Source: Natronorubrum tibetense GA33
GTDB lineage: Archaea > Halobacteriota > Halobacteria > Halobacteriales > Natrialbaceae
DNA length: 64,000 bases
NCBI RefSeq assembly: GCF_000383975.1
Contig: NZ_KB913017.1
Location: 2,593,527-2,657,526, forward strand
Reading direction: 5' to 3'
Position 1 is the first letter of the stretch. Every line of letters begins with the position of its first letter. The notes beneath the pieces are model-generated. The model searched no databases and had not been told where the DNA came from. It saw nothing but the letters and a program-made list of their open reading frames with translations. A program made the translations under genes and the position numbers. Shown in pieces: positions 1 through 8,662 of this stretch.

Positions 1-39
1 GTGGGAGTCCTCGCGTCCGTCGGTCGCCCCGGGAAACAT
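1..39 (-). CDS. speB: Agmatinase-like protein, N-terminus only (cut by window edge)
   Basis: Only the first 13 codons ([13 protein letters not shown]) lie inside the window. Its ATG shares one base with the TAA stop of the IF5A gene (TAATG), so the two are almost certainly co-transcribed and translationally coupled. The MFPGA start resembles the N-terminus of haloarchaeal ureohydrolases annotated as agmatinase (SpeB). In Haloferax volcanii an agmatinase gene next to IF5A is linked to the agmatine-based deoxyhypusine modification of IF5A. The assignment rests on a very short peptide plus gene context, so it is tentative. Confidence 0.55.
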   Translation of the reverse strand, partial: MFPGATDGREDSH

Positions 40-413
40 TAGACGATCTTTCGCTGGTCTTCCATCTCGAGGTACTCGATGTTCTCGTCGGGGGAGACGT
101 CGATGTCCTCGGGGATGCGCATCGTGAGCGTCTCGTACGTCTCGAGGTCCATGACCTGCATGTCGTTGCCGTCGACGGAGACGACCTGTCCGTTCTTCCG
201 TTCGATGATCGGGACCCAGATCTTCGCGTCGACGGGCTGGGAGAGCGAGCGCTTCTTGCCGTCGAAGACGCCTGCGGCCTCGACTCGAGCCTTCGCGCTG
301 CCGTGTTTGCCCGGCTTGGCCGTCGAGTAGGCGTTGATCTTACAGGCTGCGTCGTCGATCATGACGTAACTTCCTTCCTGGAGTTCGCGAACTTCGGTCT
401 GCTGTTTCGCCAT
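39..413 (-). CDS. eif5a: Translation initiation factor 5A (aIF5A)
   Basis: This 124-aa protein is the full length expected for archaeal IF5A, which promotes peptide-bond formation on difficult sequences. The N-terminal SH3-like domain carries the loop [12 protein letters not shown], with Lys36 (PGKHG) at the (deoxy)hypusine site. The C-terminal OB-like domain begins near residue 70 (WVPIIER onward). A TATA-like GGTTTATGG lies about 28 nt upstream of the ATG, which fits a leaderless transcript. The gene downstream on the same strand looks like speB, which in halophiles takes part in the modification pathway of this lysine. Confidence 0.97.
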   Translation of the reverse strand: MAKQQTEVRELQEGSYVMIDDAACKINAYSTAKPGKHGSAKARVEAAGVFDGKKRSLSQPVDAKIWVPIIERKNGQVVSVDGNDMQVMDLETYETLTMRIPEDIDVSPDENIEYLEMEDQRKIV

Positions 414-436
414 GTCCCGGCGTAATCAACCGACGG

Positions 437-445
437 CCATAAACC
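437..445 (-). promoter_or_regulatory. TATA-like box for aIF5A
   Basis: On the minus strand this reads GGTTTATGG, centred about 28 nt before the aIF5A ATG. That is the spacing expected if transcription starts at or next to the start codon. Confidence 0.5.
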
Positions 446-613
446 GTTTGGAATGGACCCTGACCCGTGTTCAGTGTGCTAACACGTCCGAACCGTTCGA
501 TACGGCCGGCATTTTGGGGGTGAGTTCTCTATGGCCGGTGTCGGGAGGGAACCGTTCGCAGGCAGCGGCCCTCGAGCGAAATCACTACTAGCTGGACGAC
601 GAAGGCACGATCG

Positions 614-1219
614 ATGCCCGGCAGCCTCGTCGCCGTCCTCGGTGTCGTCGCCGCGCTCCTCTCCGGTCTCAGCATCGCCATGGTCGTTCGACACCGCAGG
701 CGTCGGCACGCCCGACCCGAACTCGCGAACGCCCTCGACGACCGACTGGCCGACGCGATGGGTCCGGGAACCGGCTCTCACCTCGAGCGCTCGCCGGCCG
801 TCCGTCGAATCGCCGTCGTTGATGTGGATGACGGGAGCCGCGACGAGTATCCGGGGGACGGCGATCGACAGGCGATCGTCCCGACTGTCCGCGTCGACTT
901 CGAGACTACCGACGCGCCGGGGATGAAGCTCGTTCTGGAGTACGTCGCGGACGTGCTCGAGGCGATTCAGCCCGAACTCGAGGCGCGCAACGAGCGCGTC
1001 CACCGCTACGACATCGAGTTCACCTTCGGTCCCGGCGGGTTGATCGTCTCGGGGGAGTGTCGTCGTGTCTCCGTTGCACCGGAACTGGCCGATCGATTGC
1101 TCGAGGACGAGCGCTACGGCGCGTTCGAACTCCTGCGCGATGTCGAGCGTGCCGACCGAGACGACGATAGTCCAACCGTTCTGTGGGACGACTGCCGATC
1201 GTCGGCCGATCGTCACTGA
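614..1219 (+). CDS. Hypothetical membrane-anchored protein
   Basis: This 201-aa protein is not recognised. Residues 3-24 form one hydrophobic helix followed by an Arg/His-rich stretch (RHRRRRH), suggesting a single membrane anchor with the body in the cytoplasm. The remainder is acidic and looks like a small alpha/beta domain (residues 64-190) with segments such as VRVDFETTD and YDIEFTFGPGG. The gene is divergent from aIF5A across a 200-bp gap and has no operon partner. Codon use and acidity match neighbouring real genes, so it is very probably coding, but no function is proposed. Confidence 0.75.
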   Translation: MPGSLVAVLGVVAALLSGLSIAMVVRHRRRRHARPELANALDDRLADAMGPGTGSHLERSPAVRRIAVVDVDDGSRDEYPGDGDRQAIVPTVRVDFETTDAPGMKLVLEYVADVLEAIQPELEARNERVHRYDIEFTFGPGGLIVSGECRRVSVAPELADRLLEDERYGAFELLRDVERADRDDDSPTVLWDDCRSSADRH

Positions 1220-1244
1220 TCGAGCGTGCTCGAGCCGAATTATC

Positions 1245-1320
1245 CCCGTGAGACTCCGACTGGCTCGTCGCTCAGTCGTATTTTCCCGTGAGGCCTGGGC
1301 TCACTCGTCGCTTCAGTCGT
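1245..1320. repeat. Imperfect tandem direct repeat (two ~35-nt copies)
   Basis: Positions 1245-1279 and 1285-1320 each start CCCGTGAG and end with CTCGTCGC followed by a near-identical CAGTCGT tail. They are separated by ATTTT. The repeat sits between the hypothetical gene ending at 1219 and the GNAT gene, and no function is visible. Confidence 0.5.
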
Positions 1321-1465
1321 CTCTCTGTCGGTGACGGAACCGACCCGTCGCCCTAACTGTGACAAGAGCTAACACACTCCGGCGCGTAACGGTCGTGAGT
1401 GTTCTTCGGTCTCGAGTGCGAGACACGCGTCTCTCGAAGCGACGGACGCTCGGAGAGGTCCAGAG

Positions 1466-2065
1466 ATGGCAACGATTCACGAATCCGCGGAGATCGAGAC
1501 AGCAACGAAGGCCGAAGAGCAACAGGTCATCAATACCCTCGTGCTGGCGTTCAGTTCGGATCCGATGATGCGGTGGTTCTACCCGTCTACGAACGACTAT
1601 ATGGAGTATTTCCCGGAGTTCGTCAGGCTCTACGGCGGGAAGGCGTTCGACCACGGGACCGCCCACACCCTGCACGATTTCGCAGCGGCAGCCCTCTGGC
1701 TCCCGCCGGACGTGGACCCGGACGAAGATGCGTTGGTCGCGCTGTTTCAGGAAGCCCTGCCAGAAGAGCGCCTGGCGCACACATTTTCGGTCATGGAGCA
1801 ACTCGACGGCTACCATCCCACCGAGCCGTACTGGCACTTGCCGGTCATCGGCGTCGGCCCAACCCAACAGCGTCGGGGGTACGGATCGACACTGATGCAG
1901 TACGCACTCGAGACGTGCGACCGAGAGGGGGAAATCGCGTACCTCGAGTCGAGCAATCCCCTGAATATCTCGCTCTACGTCCGTCACGGATTCGAGATAC
2001 TCGGCGTGATACAGGAGGAGACGATGCCGCCGCTCATTCCGATGGTGCGCACGCCACGGGAGTGA
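1466..2065 (+). CDS. GNAT-family N-acetyltransferase
   Basis: This 199-aa acyl-CoA-dependent transferase has the GNAT core at residues 125-185. The acetyl-CoA-binding motif A is visible as VGPTQQRRGYGSTL (Q-x-x-G-x-G), followed by AYLESS and the Y-x-R-x-G-F motif B (LYVRHGFEI). An N-terminal extension of about 120 residues carries SDPMMRWFYP, which is common in a broad GNAT subgroup that includes uncharacterised archaeal and fungal members. The substrate cannot be told from sequence. The gene stands alone and converges on the nrfD-like gene about 45 bp away. Confidence 0.88.
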   Translation: MATIHESAEIETATKAEEQQVINTLVLAFSSDPMMRWFYPSTNDYMEYFPEFVRLYGGKAFDHGTAHTLHDFAAAALWLPPDVDPDEDALVALFQEALPEERLAHTFSVMEQLDGYHPTEPYWHLPVIGVGPTQQRRGYGSTLMQYALETCDREGEIAYLESSNPLNISLYVRHGFEILGVIQEETMPPLIPMVRTPRE

Positions 2066-2111
2066 GAATCGTCGGATCGGCTGCCGACGAACGAGAAGCG
2101 AGCCGAGGCGA

Positions 2112-3464
2112 TCAGTCGTCGTGGGTCGCCGGGTCGTGCTCTCGGTCGTGGTGGTGTTTCTCCTGGAGGTGCTCGATCGCGTGGAGTTCGACGACGGGGA
2201 CGACCTTGGCGACGGTCAGGAAGATCAACACCACCATCCCGATGGTGCCGATGACCGATGCGATTTCGATGAAACTCGGGAAGTAGTCGCCGGGCGTCGC
2301 CGCGTAGATGTTCATCGTCGGGTACATCAGTCCCTCGACGACGAAGAGGATCTTCTCGAGGAGCGTCGCAGTGAGAACCGCGACCCCGCAGGCGACGGCT
2401 CGCAGTTTGGTGAACAGCGACGGACGGATGGTTTGTGCGAAGATGAACGCCAGCACTCCCGCGACGAGCCCCATCGAGAGGATGTAGATCGGGTGCGAGA
2501 GCGTCGCGAGCGTGACGGTCCCCGTGTCGATCGGCGCGGTGAACCCGCCGGTGACCATCTGCTGGAGCTGGAGCCAGAGAAATAGCAGGGAGAAGAAGCC
2601 GAGCCACAGGAGCAGCCCGCGGAAGATGTCGTCGGTGATGATGTGATCCCAGTCGTAGGCCCAGCGGAAGGCGTAGGAGAGGAGGATCACGCCGCTGATC
2701 GCGGAGGTCAGCGCGATGGTGAGGAACTGGGGCCCCTGCACCGCGCCGAACCAGCCGGGCATGCTCGGGATCAGGGCGAATAGCCACGGAATCACGCCGC
2801 CGTGGAGCAAGAGCGGGGCCATGATGATGATCGCGAGCGCGAGCCACCAGACCATCCGCTGGACGATCTCGTCTTCCTTCTCGCTGTAGCCGACGGTCAA
2901 CAGCTTGTAGATGGGGCCGAAATGATCCGGTAGGTCGCCGCGCAATCGGGTGACGTCGTACCGGAGTGTGAGTGCGAGGTAGGTCGCCGTCAGTACGAAG
3001 TAGGCTGTGATGACGGTCACGTCCCAGACCAGCGGCGAGGCGTGGATCGTGATGTGGTAGTGGGTGATGATGCTCGTGACCATCCGGTCTGGCCGTCCCA
3101 GGTGGACGACGATGTAGAAGCCGGCCGCGGAGAGCCCGGCGATGGTCAGCAGTTCGGCCAGCCGGGCGACCGGCATGTAGCGTTCCATCCCCAGCAGGCG
3201 GACCGCAGCGGAGAGGATAATCCCCCCGTGGGCGATCCCGACCCACCAGATGAACGCGCCGATGTACAGCCCCCAGGTAACCCCGCCGCCGGTCCCCCAG
3301 TCGGAGAGCCCGGTGACCACCATCCCCTCGTAGAGCTGGTAGAGCCAGCCGATCAGAAAGAGGGTGAACGCGAGACCGGCGACTCCGGCCAGGACGAAGT
3401 ATTTCGTCGACGTATTCTGTATCGGCCGAAGGATGTCGGCCTTCTGTGGCGTTTTTGTACTCAT
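2112..3464 (-). CDS. nrfD: NrfD/PsrC-family membrane quinol oxidoreductase subunit
   Basis: This 450-aa polytopic protein has about nine or ten hydrophobic segments, the expected size of NrfD/PsrC/ActC-type anchors that exchange electrons or protons with the menaquinone pool. Family-like features are the N-terminal segment YQLYEGMVVTG, the GLYIGAFIWWVGIAHGG helix and an H-LGRPDR turn after the third helix. The C-terminus is a charged His-rich tail (EKHHHDREHD). Usually an iron-sulphur subunit and a molybdopterin or haem subunit lie next to it; here both flanking genes (GNAT and UspA) are unrelated. The partner enzyme is therefore either encoded elsewhere or absent. Confidence 0.85.
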   Translation of the reverse strand: MSTKTPQKADILRPIQNTSTKYFVLAGVAGLAFTLFLIGWLYQLYEGMVVTGLSDWGTGGGVTWGLYIGAFIWWVGIAHGGIILSAAVRLLGMERYMPVARLAELLTIAGLSAAGFYIVVHLGRPDRMVTSIITHYHITIHASPLVWDVTVITAYFVLTATYLALTLRYDVTRLRGDLPDHFGPIYKLLTVGYSEKEDEIVQRMVWWLALAIIIMAPLLLHGGVIPWLFALIPSMPGWFGAVQGPQFLTIALTSAISGVILLSYAFRWAYDWDHIITDDIFRGLLLWLGFFSLLFLWLQLQQMVTGGFTAPIDTGTVTLATLSHPIYILSMGLVAGVLAFIFAQTIRPSLFTKLRAVACGVAVLTATLLEKILFVVEGLMYPTMNIYAATPGDYFPSFIEIASVIGTIGMVVLIFLTVAKVVPVVELHAIEHLQEKHHHDREHDPATHDD

Positions 3465-3727
3465 CTTGCGAGAGTCTCACAAACATACTGTCGCCACACC
3501 CGTCATTGCATCCGTTGGCCTTGCAAGCACCGCTCTCTACACCGGCGTTCGTCCCACACCGCTGGGTCGTTCGACGACATCGGTGACGGCTGCAAGCGTG
3601 TGACCGGGCGACGCCCGATTGCGATTCGTTCGTCGCCGACGGATCCGCACCCTCGCTCGCCGTCGTCTACTCGTGACCCGTGTTGTCGAGGGCATCACTC
3701 AAGTGTCCACGGACCGAACGTTTAGAC

Positions 3728-4144
3728 ATGGCGCTGCTGGTGGCTCTCGACGAGTCGGAACCGGGCTGGGCGGCCCTCGAGTACGCCCTCGAGGAACACG
3801 CCGACGACGGGATCATCGTCGCCCACGTCGCCGATCCGAACCGGAGCGGCTACGGCGAGTTCGCCCATCTCGGCGCGGAGGCGATGCGCGAACGGATGCG
3901 CGAAGCGGCGGCCGACCTGTTCGACGCGGCCCACGCTCGAGCGGCCGATCAGGGGTACGAGATCACGACGGAACTACTGGTCGGCCAGCCTGCGCCGGCG
4001 ATCGTCGAGTACGCGTTGGATCACGATGTCGATCGGATCGCGGTCGGCAGTCACGGGCGGTCCGGGGTCTCGCGCGTCTTACTCGGGAGTGTGGCGGAGC
4101 GTATCGCCCGACGGGCACCCGTTCCCGTGACGATCGTTCGCTGA
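3728..4144 (+). CDS. Universal stress protein, UspA family
   Basis: This 138-aa single-domain Usp starts at ATG 3728 (MALLVALDESEPGWAAL), where the first beta strand of the fold begins; the in-frame extension upstream is not Usp-like. The ATP-binding signature G-x2-G-x9-G-S/T is seen near the C-terminus as GSHGRSGVSRVLLGSVAERI, followed by the closing strand PVPVTIVR. Members of the family bind ATP and act as stress-response regulators or chaperone-like proteins, but the specific role here is unknown. The gene is monocistronic, upstream of the geranylgeranyl reductase gene. Confidence 0.9.
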   Translation: MALLVALDESEPGWAALEYALEEHADDGIIVAHVADPNRSGYGEFAHLGAEAMRERMREAAADLFDAAHARAADQGYEITTELLVGQPAPAIVEYALDHDVDRIAVGSHGRSGVSRVLLGSVAERIARRAPVPVTIVR

Positions 4145-4267
4145 CCGCTCGCCGTACCGACCGCCGGTAAGCACGTGATTACCGCGATCGTCGATCTGCG
4201 GCCTCGTGTCTCACTGGGTAAGTATAAATTGTGGAACGTGTGAACTTCCGGTCACTCCGTCGCAACT

Positions 4268-4276
4268 GAATAAACT
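4268..4276 (+). promoter_or_regulatory. TATA-like box for geranylgeranyl reductase
   Basis: GAATAAACT is centred about 32 nt before ATG 4304. A second AT-rich stretch (AAGTATAAATT, near 4220) lies further upstream and could be an alternative or longer-leader promoter. Confidence 0.4.
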
Positions 4277-4303
4277 AATGAGGCTCCGAAATAGTCTCGC
4301 GAT

Positions 4304-5536
4304 ATGAACAACCGCTACGATGTGGTTATCGCAGGCGCTGGCCCAGCCGGTGGCCAGTGCGCACGCGACCTCGCAGCCCGTGGATACGACGTTGTCGTCC
4401 TCGAAACCGAGTCCGAGGACGAGTTCCCGCGCCAGAGCAACAAGTCCACCGCGGGGACGTTCCCCTCGATGATGGCCTCGTTCGGAATTCCAGACGATGT
4501 CGTCATGCAGTACACCGACAGTGTCGTCCTCGAGTCCCCGACCGAACACTACGTCCGCGAACAGCCCGGTGCGGTCCTCGAGTTCGCCGAGTTCAAGCGA
4601 TACCTCGTCGAGGACAGCCGCGCGGACGGCGCGGAATACCGATTCGACGCGCGCGTCACCGCGCCAATCATGGAGAACGACGAGATCGTCGGCGTCCGGT
4701 ACAACGGCGATGAGGAGGTCTACGGCGAGATCGTCATCGACGCGACGGGCCCGGCCGCGCCGCTCGCGAAGAAGCTCGGCGTCGTCGATCTCAAGCGAGA
4801 GAACCACGCGATCGGCATCGAGTACGAGTTCGAGGGTATCGATATCGACCGCCCCGGATTCGCCGACCTCCACGACGCGATGATGCTCCGACTGGACCAC
4901 GAACTCGCGCCCGGCGGCTACTCGTGGATCTTCCACACCGGTGGGGATACTGCCAAGGTCGGCCTCTGTTACATTCAGAACGGAAGCCACGAGCAGTACG
5001 CGCGCGACGGCTACTCGATCGACGACTATCTGAACCACTGGCTCGAGACCGACCCCCGCTTCGCGAACGCCGAGCGACTCGAGGGGAAACAACACCGCGG
5101 CTCTGCACACATCCAACTGCCGGGCCAGATGCACACCGATCGGTTCATCGCTATCGGCGACACCGTCCCGACGGTCGACCCGCTCTGGGGCGAGGGAATC
5201 AACAAGTGCATGCAGTCCGGCCGGATGGCCGCTATTGCGGCTGACTCCTGTCTCAAACACAGCGACGTGAAGCCGACCGCCGAGAATCTCGAGGTGTACG
5301 ACACTCTCTGGCACCGCGACGTCGCACCGAACGTCAAGACCCGCCAGCACATGACGCAACTGCTCTATCTCGCGTCCAACGAGCGCTACGACAAGCTCAT
5401 GCGAGACCTGAACCGGTTCGACGAAGAGACGCTGGCGGAGGCAAACCGCGGGAACATCCGGGCCGTGCTGAAGCTGCTCGGCCCCAGCGACGCCTCCCTG
5501 CTCGCCCGATTCGCGAAACAGCAGTACGGATTCTGA
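4304..5536 (+). CDS. Geranylgeranyl reductase family protein (archaeal lipid saturation)
   Basis: This 410-aa FAD-dependent protein is of the size and organisation of digeranylgeranylglycerophospholipid reductases, which saturate the isoprenoid chains of archaeal membrane lipids. The Rossmann FAD motif is at the N-terminus (VVIAGAGPAGGQCARDLA, residues 9-26) with the strand-ending acidic residue in VVLETE. The second FAD-binding region is FIAIGDTVPTVDPLWGEGI, the GD motif typical of this family. Haloarchaea carry several paralogues, some acting on menaquinone or carotenoid side chains, so the exact substrate is not certain. It stands alone between the UspA gene and a lipoprotein-ABC operon. 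Confidence 0.88.
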   Translation: MNNRYDVVIAGAGPAGGQCARDLAARGYDVVVLETESEDEFPRQSNKSTAGTFPSMMASFGIPDDVVMQYTDSVVLESPTEHYVREQPGAVLEFAEFKRYLVEDSRADGAEYRFDARVTAPIMENDEIVGVRYNGDEEVYGEIVIDATGPAAPLAKKLGVVDLKRENHAIGIEYEFEGIDIDRPGFADLHDAMMLRLDHELAPGGYSWIFHTGGDTAKVGLCYIQNGSHEQYARDGYSIDDYLNHWLETDPRFANAERLEGKQHRGSAHIQLPGQMHTDRFIAIGDTVPTVDPLWGEGINKCMQSGRMAAIAADSCLKHSDVKPTAENLEVYDTLWHRDVAPNVKTRQHMTQLLYLASNERYDKLMRDLNRFDEETLAEANRGNIRAVLKLLGPSDASLLARFAKQQYGF

Positions 5537-5652
5537 ATCGTCCGATACCGACGCGAGTACTCGCTTCTCGCCGTCGCGATATTCTGGACCCCCGCTGATC
5601 GGAACCGCGGTCACCGAACAGTTAATGGTTCTCGCCTTCGAGACGTGCCAAT

Positions 5653-6783
5653 ATGTTGACTCCCCGTTCGGACGCCGTCGACGCTCTCCCCCTCTCGAGG
5701 CGAGCGCTGCTCGCCGCCTCTGGTGCGCTGGTCTCCGCGACGGCCGGCTGTGCCGGTTTTCTGGACGACGACGATTCTCAGTCGAACGGCGACCTTGCGG
5801 ACAACGCGCCAGCAGACACGTCCGTCCTCGCTCACCTCGATATCGATGCGGTCGCGGACGCGGGTGTGCTCGACGCGGACGAGACGGATTCGGGCGGCGA
5901 CACGGCCGATACGGACGGTGATACGCCCGGTGCGGACGACGGTGCAACCGGCGCGGACGGCGACGCTCTCGAGGACGACGGTTCCGTCGACCCGGGGTAC
6001 GTTGCCGATCTCGCGGCGGCGGTCGAGGCCCGGACCGGGCTCGACCCGCTCGCGGCGAACGAGGCGATGCTGTTCGGGGACGGCGATGCCGAACTGAACG
6101 AGACGAGCCTCGGGGACACCGAGTCCGACGGCTGGGAACGGGTCGACGCCATCGTCGACGGTACCTGGAGCGACGACGATGTCGTCGACTCGCTCGAGGC
6201 GACCACCGGCCTCGCATACGAGGCAACGACGCACGCGGACGAGTCGGTCCTGTACGAGCCGAAAACGGGTACGGACGACCCGGACACCCCTTCGCTCGGC
6301 GTCCTCGGCGACGGGCGATTCGTCGTCGGCGACGAGGCTGCCGTCCGGGCCGCACTCGACGTCCGGTACGGCGACGCCGCTCCCGTCTCCGGGTTGGTTC
6401 GCGACGCGTACGAGGACGCCCGCGGCGCGCAGTTGACCGTCGCCTCCGAGACCGACGGCCTCTCGGTTCCCGAGACGATCGAGCTGTTCGTCGACCTCGA
6501 GTTCGATATCCTCGACGAAGTCGATGCCGTCGGCCGGAGCTACGCCCTCGTCGACGCCGGGCTCGAGTTCGAGATCGACCTCCACGTCGGCGACGACGAC
6601 GATGCGACGGAACTCGAGACGCTGCTTCGCGGCGCGCTTCCCTATCTTGGGAGCATCGACGAGGAGTTCGACGAGGTGCGCGAGGATATCGACCTCGATC
6701 GAAACGGAGCGGTGGTAACGGCCGGCTACGAGGGCGAGGCCGACGCTGTCCTCACCCTGCTCTCCGTGCTCGACGGGGTGTAA
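5653..6783 (+). CDS. Tat-type lipoprotein, first gene of an ABC operon
   Basis: This 376-aa protein begins with a twin-arginine signal (LSRRALLAASG, Arg16-Arg17) and a lipobox TAGC with the lipidated Cys at residue 33. A very acidic, low-complexity linker (residues 36-110, rich in Asp, Gly and Thr) probably spans the cell-wall region. The remaining body is not recognised; it has internal repeats of a Glu/Asp-rich alpha-beta pattern. It is followed after 6 nt by an ABC permease and then by an ATPase, so it likely serves that transporter at the cell surface. It does not resemble standard solute-binding proteins. Confidence 0.8.
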   Translation: MLTPRSDAVDALPLSRRALLAASGALVSATAGCAGFLDDDDSQSNGDLADNAPADTSVLAHLDIDAVADAGVLDADETDSGGDTADTDGDTPGADDGATGADGDALEDDGSVDPGYVADLAAAVEARTGLDPLAANEAMLFGDGDAELNETSLGDTESDGWERVDAIVDGTWSDDDVVDSLEATTGLAYEATTHADESVLYEPKTGTDDPDTPSLGVLGDGRFVVGDEAAVRAALDVRYGDAAPVSGLVRDAYEDARGAQLTVASETDGLSVPETIELFVDLEFDILDEVDAVGRSYALVDAGLEFEIDLHVGDDDDATELETLLRGALPYLGSIDEEFDEVREDIDLDRNGAVVTAGYEGEADAVLTLLSVLDGV

Positions 6784-6789
6784 CGTCGC

Positions 6790-7854
6790 GTGGATCTGCT
6801 GGCCTTGATGCGAAAGGAGGCGATCACCGTCAGGCGAAATTGGGGATTGATCCTTGTCCTCCTCGTCTTGCTCCCCGGTGGACTCGTCGCGGGGACCGCC
6901 ATCTTCGAGCAGACGATCCCCCGCGACGTGCCCGTCGGCGTCGTCGCCGAGGAGGGGACGACCGAGGATGATATCGCGATCGCCGAAGCGGGGATGATCG
7001 CGTTCGCGACGCCGGTCGAGTACGAGTCGGCGGCCGAGGCGCGCGAGGGGCTTCAGCGCGAGGAAGTGTATCTCGCCGTCCACGTACCGGGCGACGTGAT
7101 GAACGAGAGCGGCGAGGCGAACGTGACGATCGTCTCCGACCGTGCATTCGTCCCGTTCGAAGAGCCGGTCAACGAGACCGTCGGCGTCGCAGAGTCCGAG
7201 ATCGACGCGCTCGTACAGGCCGACATCACCGTCGATCACGAGCAGGTCGGCGCGGAGCGGAGCCTCTCGGAGTTCCTCGTCCCCACCGGCCTGTTCGCCT
7301 TCGTCACGCTCTACGCGCTGGTCTTTCTCCCCTATCAGGTCCGCTCCGAGCGGTTGGTGCTCGACCGGCTCCAGACCGAGTCGCGACTGGATACCGTCGT
7401 CGCGAGCAAACTGCTGTTCTACGGCGCCGCGCTCGTGATTCCCGCGGCCGTCGTCGCGGCCATGGGGGGCTGGTTCGGCTACGAGGTGACCGTCCTCTCA
7501 CCGCTGTCGGTCGCCGTCTTCGGACTCACGTTCGTCTATCTGGCCGCGATCGGACTCGCCGTCCTCTTCGCGCTCGGGCTCCGACAGACCGCCCTGTTCG
7601 TCAACATCGGACTCGCGTTGGCCGTCTTCGGACTCTCGAGTCTGGTCTACCCGACCGGCTTTTTCTCCTCGACGCAGGGAACCATCTCTCGAGCGCTGCC
7701 GACCTACTACTCGGTGGTCACGACCCGAAGCGCGATGTTGCGCGACGCGCCGGCGTCGCTGTACGCCGACTACCTCTGGTGGCTCGTCGCGACGACGCTC
7801 GCCTCGCTCGTCGCCCTGAAACTGGCCTTGGTCGTCTACGAACGGAGGCGCTGA
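6790..7854 (+). CDS. ABC transporter permease (ABC-2 type)
   Basis: This 354-aa membrane protein uses a GTG start, 6 nt after the lipoprotein stop (an ATG six codons later is a weaker alternative). One helix near residues 16-36 is followed by an extracytoplasmic domain of about 120 residues. Five or six helices then fill residues 165-350. This layout (N-terminal helix, large outside loop, C-terminal helix bundle) is that of ABC-2 or NatB-like exporters rather than nutrient importers. The ATPase gene starts one base after the stop codon. The cargo is unknown. Confidence 0.87.
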   Translation: MDLLALMRKEAITVRRNWGLILVLLVLLPGGLVAGTAIFEQTIPRDVPVGVVAEEGTTEDDIAIAEAGMIAFATPVEYESAAEAREGLQREEVYLAVHVPGDVMNESGEANVTIVSDRAFVPFEEPVNETVGVAESEIDALVQADITVDHEQVGAERSLSEFLVPTGLFAFVTLYALVFLPYQVRSERLVLDRLQTESRLDTVVASKLLFYGAALVIPAAVVAAMGGWFGYEVTVLSPLSVAVFGLTFVYLAAIGLAVLFALGLRQTALFVNIGLALAVFGLSSLVYPTGFFSSTQGTISRALPTYYSVVTTRSAMLRDAPASLYADYLWWLVATTLASLVALKLALVVYERRR

Positions 7855-7855
7855 G

Positions 7856-8587
7856 ATGACGGAAACTGACTCGACCCACGACGCCGGCTCTGATTCCGCG
7901 AGCCGAGACGGCTCCGACGGCGATGACAGTGCACTCGCGCTCGTCGACGTGACGAAACGCTACGGCGAGACGACGGCGCTCAAGGACCTCTCCATCGAGT
8001 TCCGTCCGGGCACGTTCCACGGCCTTGTCGGGCCGAACGGCTCCGGGAAGACGACGTTATTCGCGCTTCTCGCCGGCCTCACGCGGCCGACGAGCGGCCG
8101 GATCGAGCGCACAGGCGCGACCGCGACCGTCGGCTACAGTTTCCAGGAGCCCCGATTCTACCCGTCGCTCACCGTCCGCGAGAACCTCGAAATCTTCCGC
8201 GGGTTCGCCGACGACCCGCCGCCGGACGCCTGGACCGAGACCCTGCTCGAGGAGCTTCGACTCGAGCCCGCCGCGGATCGCCGGGCCGACGAACTGTCGG
8301 GCGGCTTTCGGAAGAAACTCGACCTCGGGCTCGCGCTGATCAAGCGTCCGCAGTACCTGCTGCTCGACGAGCCACTGGCTGACGTCGATGACTACTCGAG
8401 GCGTCGCATTACGGCCTTCCTCGACTCGTATCGCGAGGCCGACCGGACGGTCGTCGTCTCGACGCACAACGTGACAGCCTTCGCCGACCAGCTCGATCGG
8501 CTCTCCGTCGTCGTCGACGGCGACCTCCGGTACGACGGCCCGCCCGCGGACGATGTCGTTGCACAGTACCGGGCGCTGCTGGACTGA
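7856..8587 (+). CDS. ABC transporter ATP-binding protein
   Basis: This 243-aa nucleotide-binding subunit has an acidic Ser/Asp-rich leader of about 30 residues. The canonical elements follow: Walker A GPNGSGKTT near residue 60, a Q-loop (YSFQEPRFYPSLT), the signature LSGGFRKKLDLG, Walker B YLLLDEPLAD and a switch His in VVSTHN. It energises the permease encoded immediately upstream. With the lipoprotein the three genes form a tightly packed operon (gaps of 6 and 1 nt). Confidence 0.95.
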   Translation: MTETDSTHDAGSDSASRDGSDGDDSALALVDVTKRYGETTALKDLSIEFRPGTFHGLVGPNGSGKTTLFALLAGLTRPTSGRIERTGATATVGYSFQEPRFYPSLTVRENLEIFRGFADDPPPDAWTETLLEELRLEPAADRRADELSGGFRKKLDLGLALIKRPQYLLLDEPLADVDDYSRRRITAFLDSYREADRTVVVSTHNVTAFADQLDRLSVVVDGDLRYDGPPADDVVAQYRALLD

Positions 8588-8662
8588 CGGCGCTCTTCCG
8601 CGAACGTGTATCGATTTCGAGGGGTCCGAGAGAATTTCACCCCTGTCGTCGTACGCGTTGGT

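Noticed and set aside
4211-6355. A 714-codon open frame on the minus strand
   Set aside because: It runs antisense to the geranylgeranyl reductase and lipoprotein genes and has an Arg-rich, low-complexity beginning; it is a shadow of those genes.
5611-7239. A 542-codon frame antisense to the ABC operon
   Set aside because: It is rich in Arg/Val/Asp without motif and overlaps three well-supported plus-strand genes.
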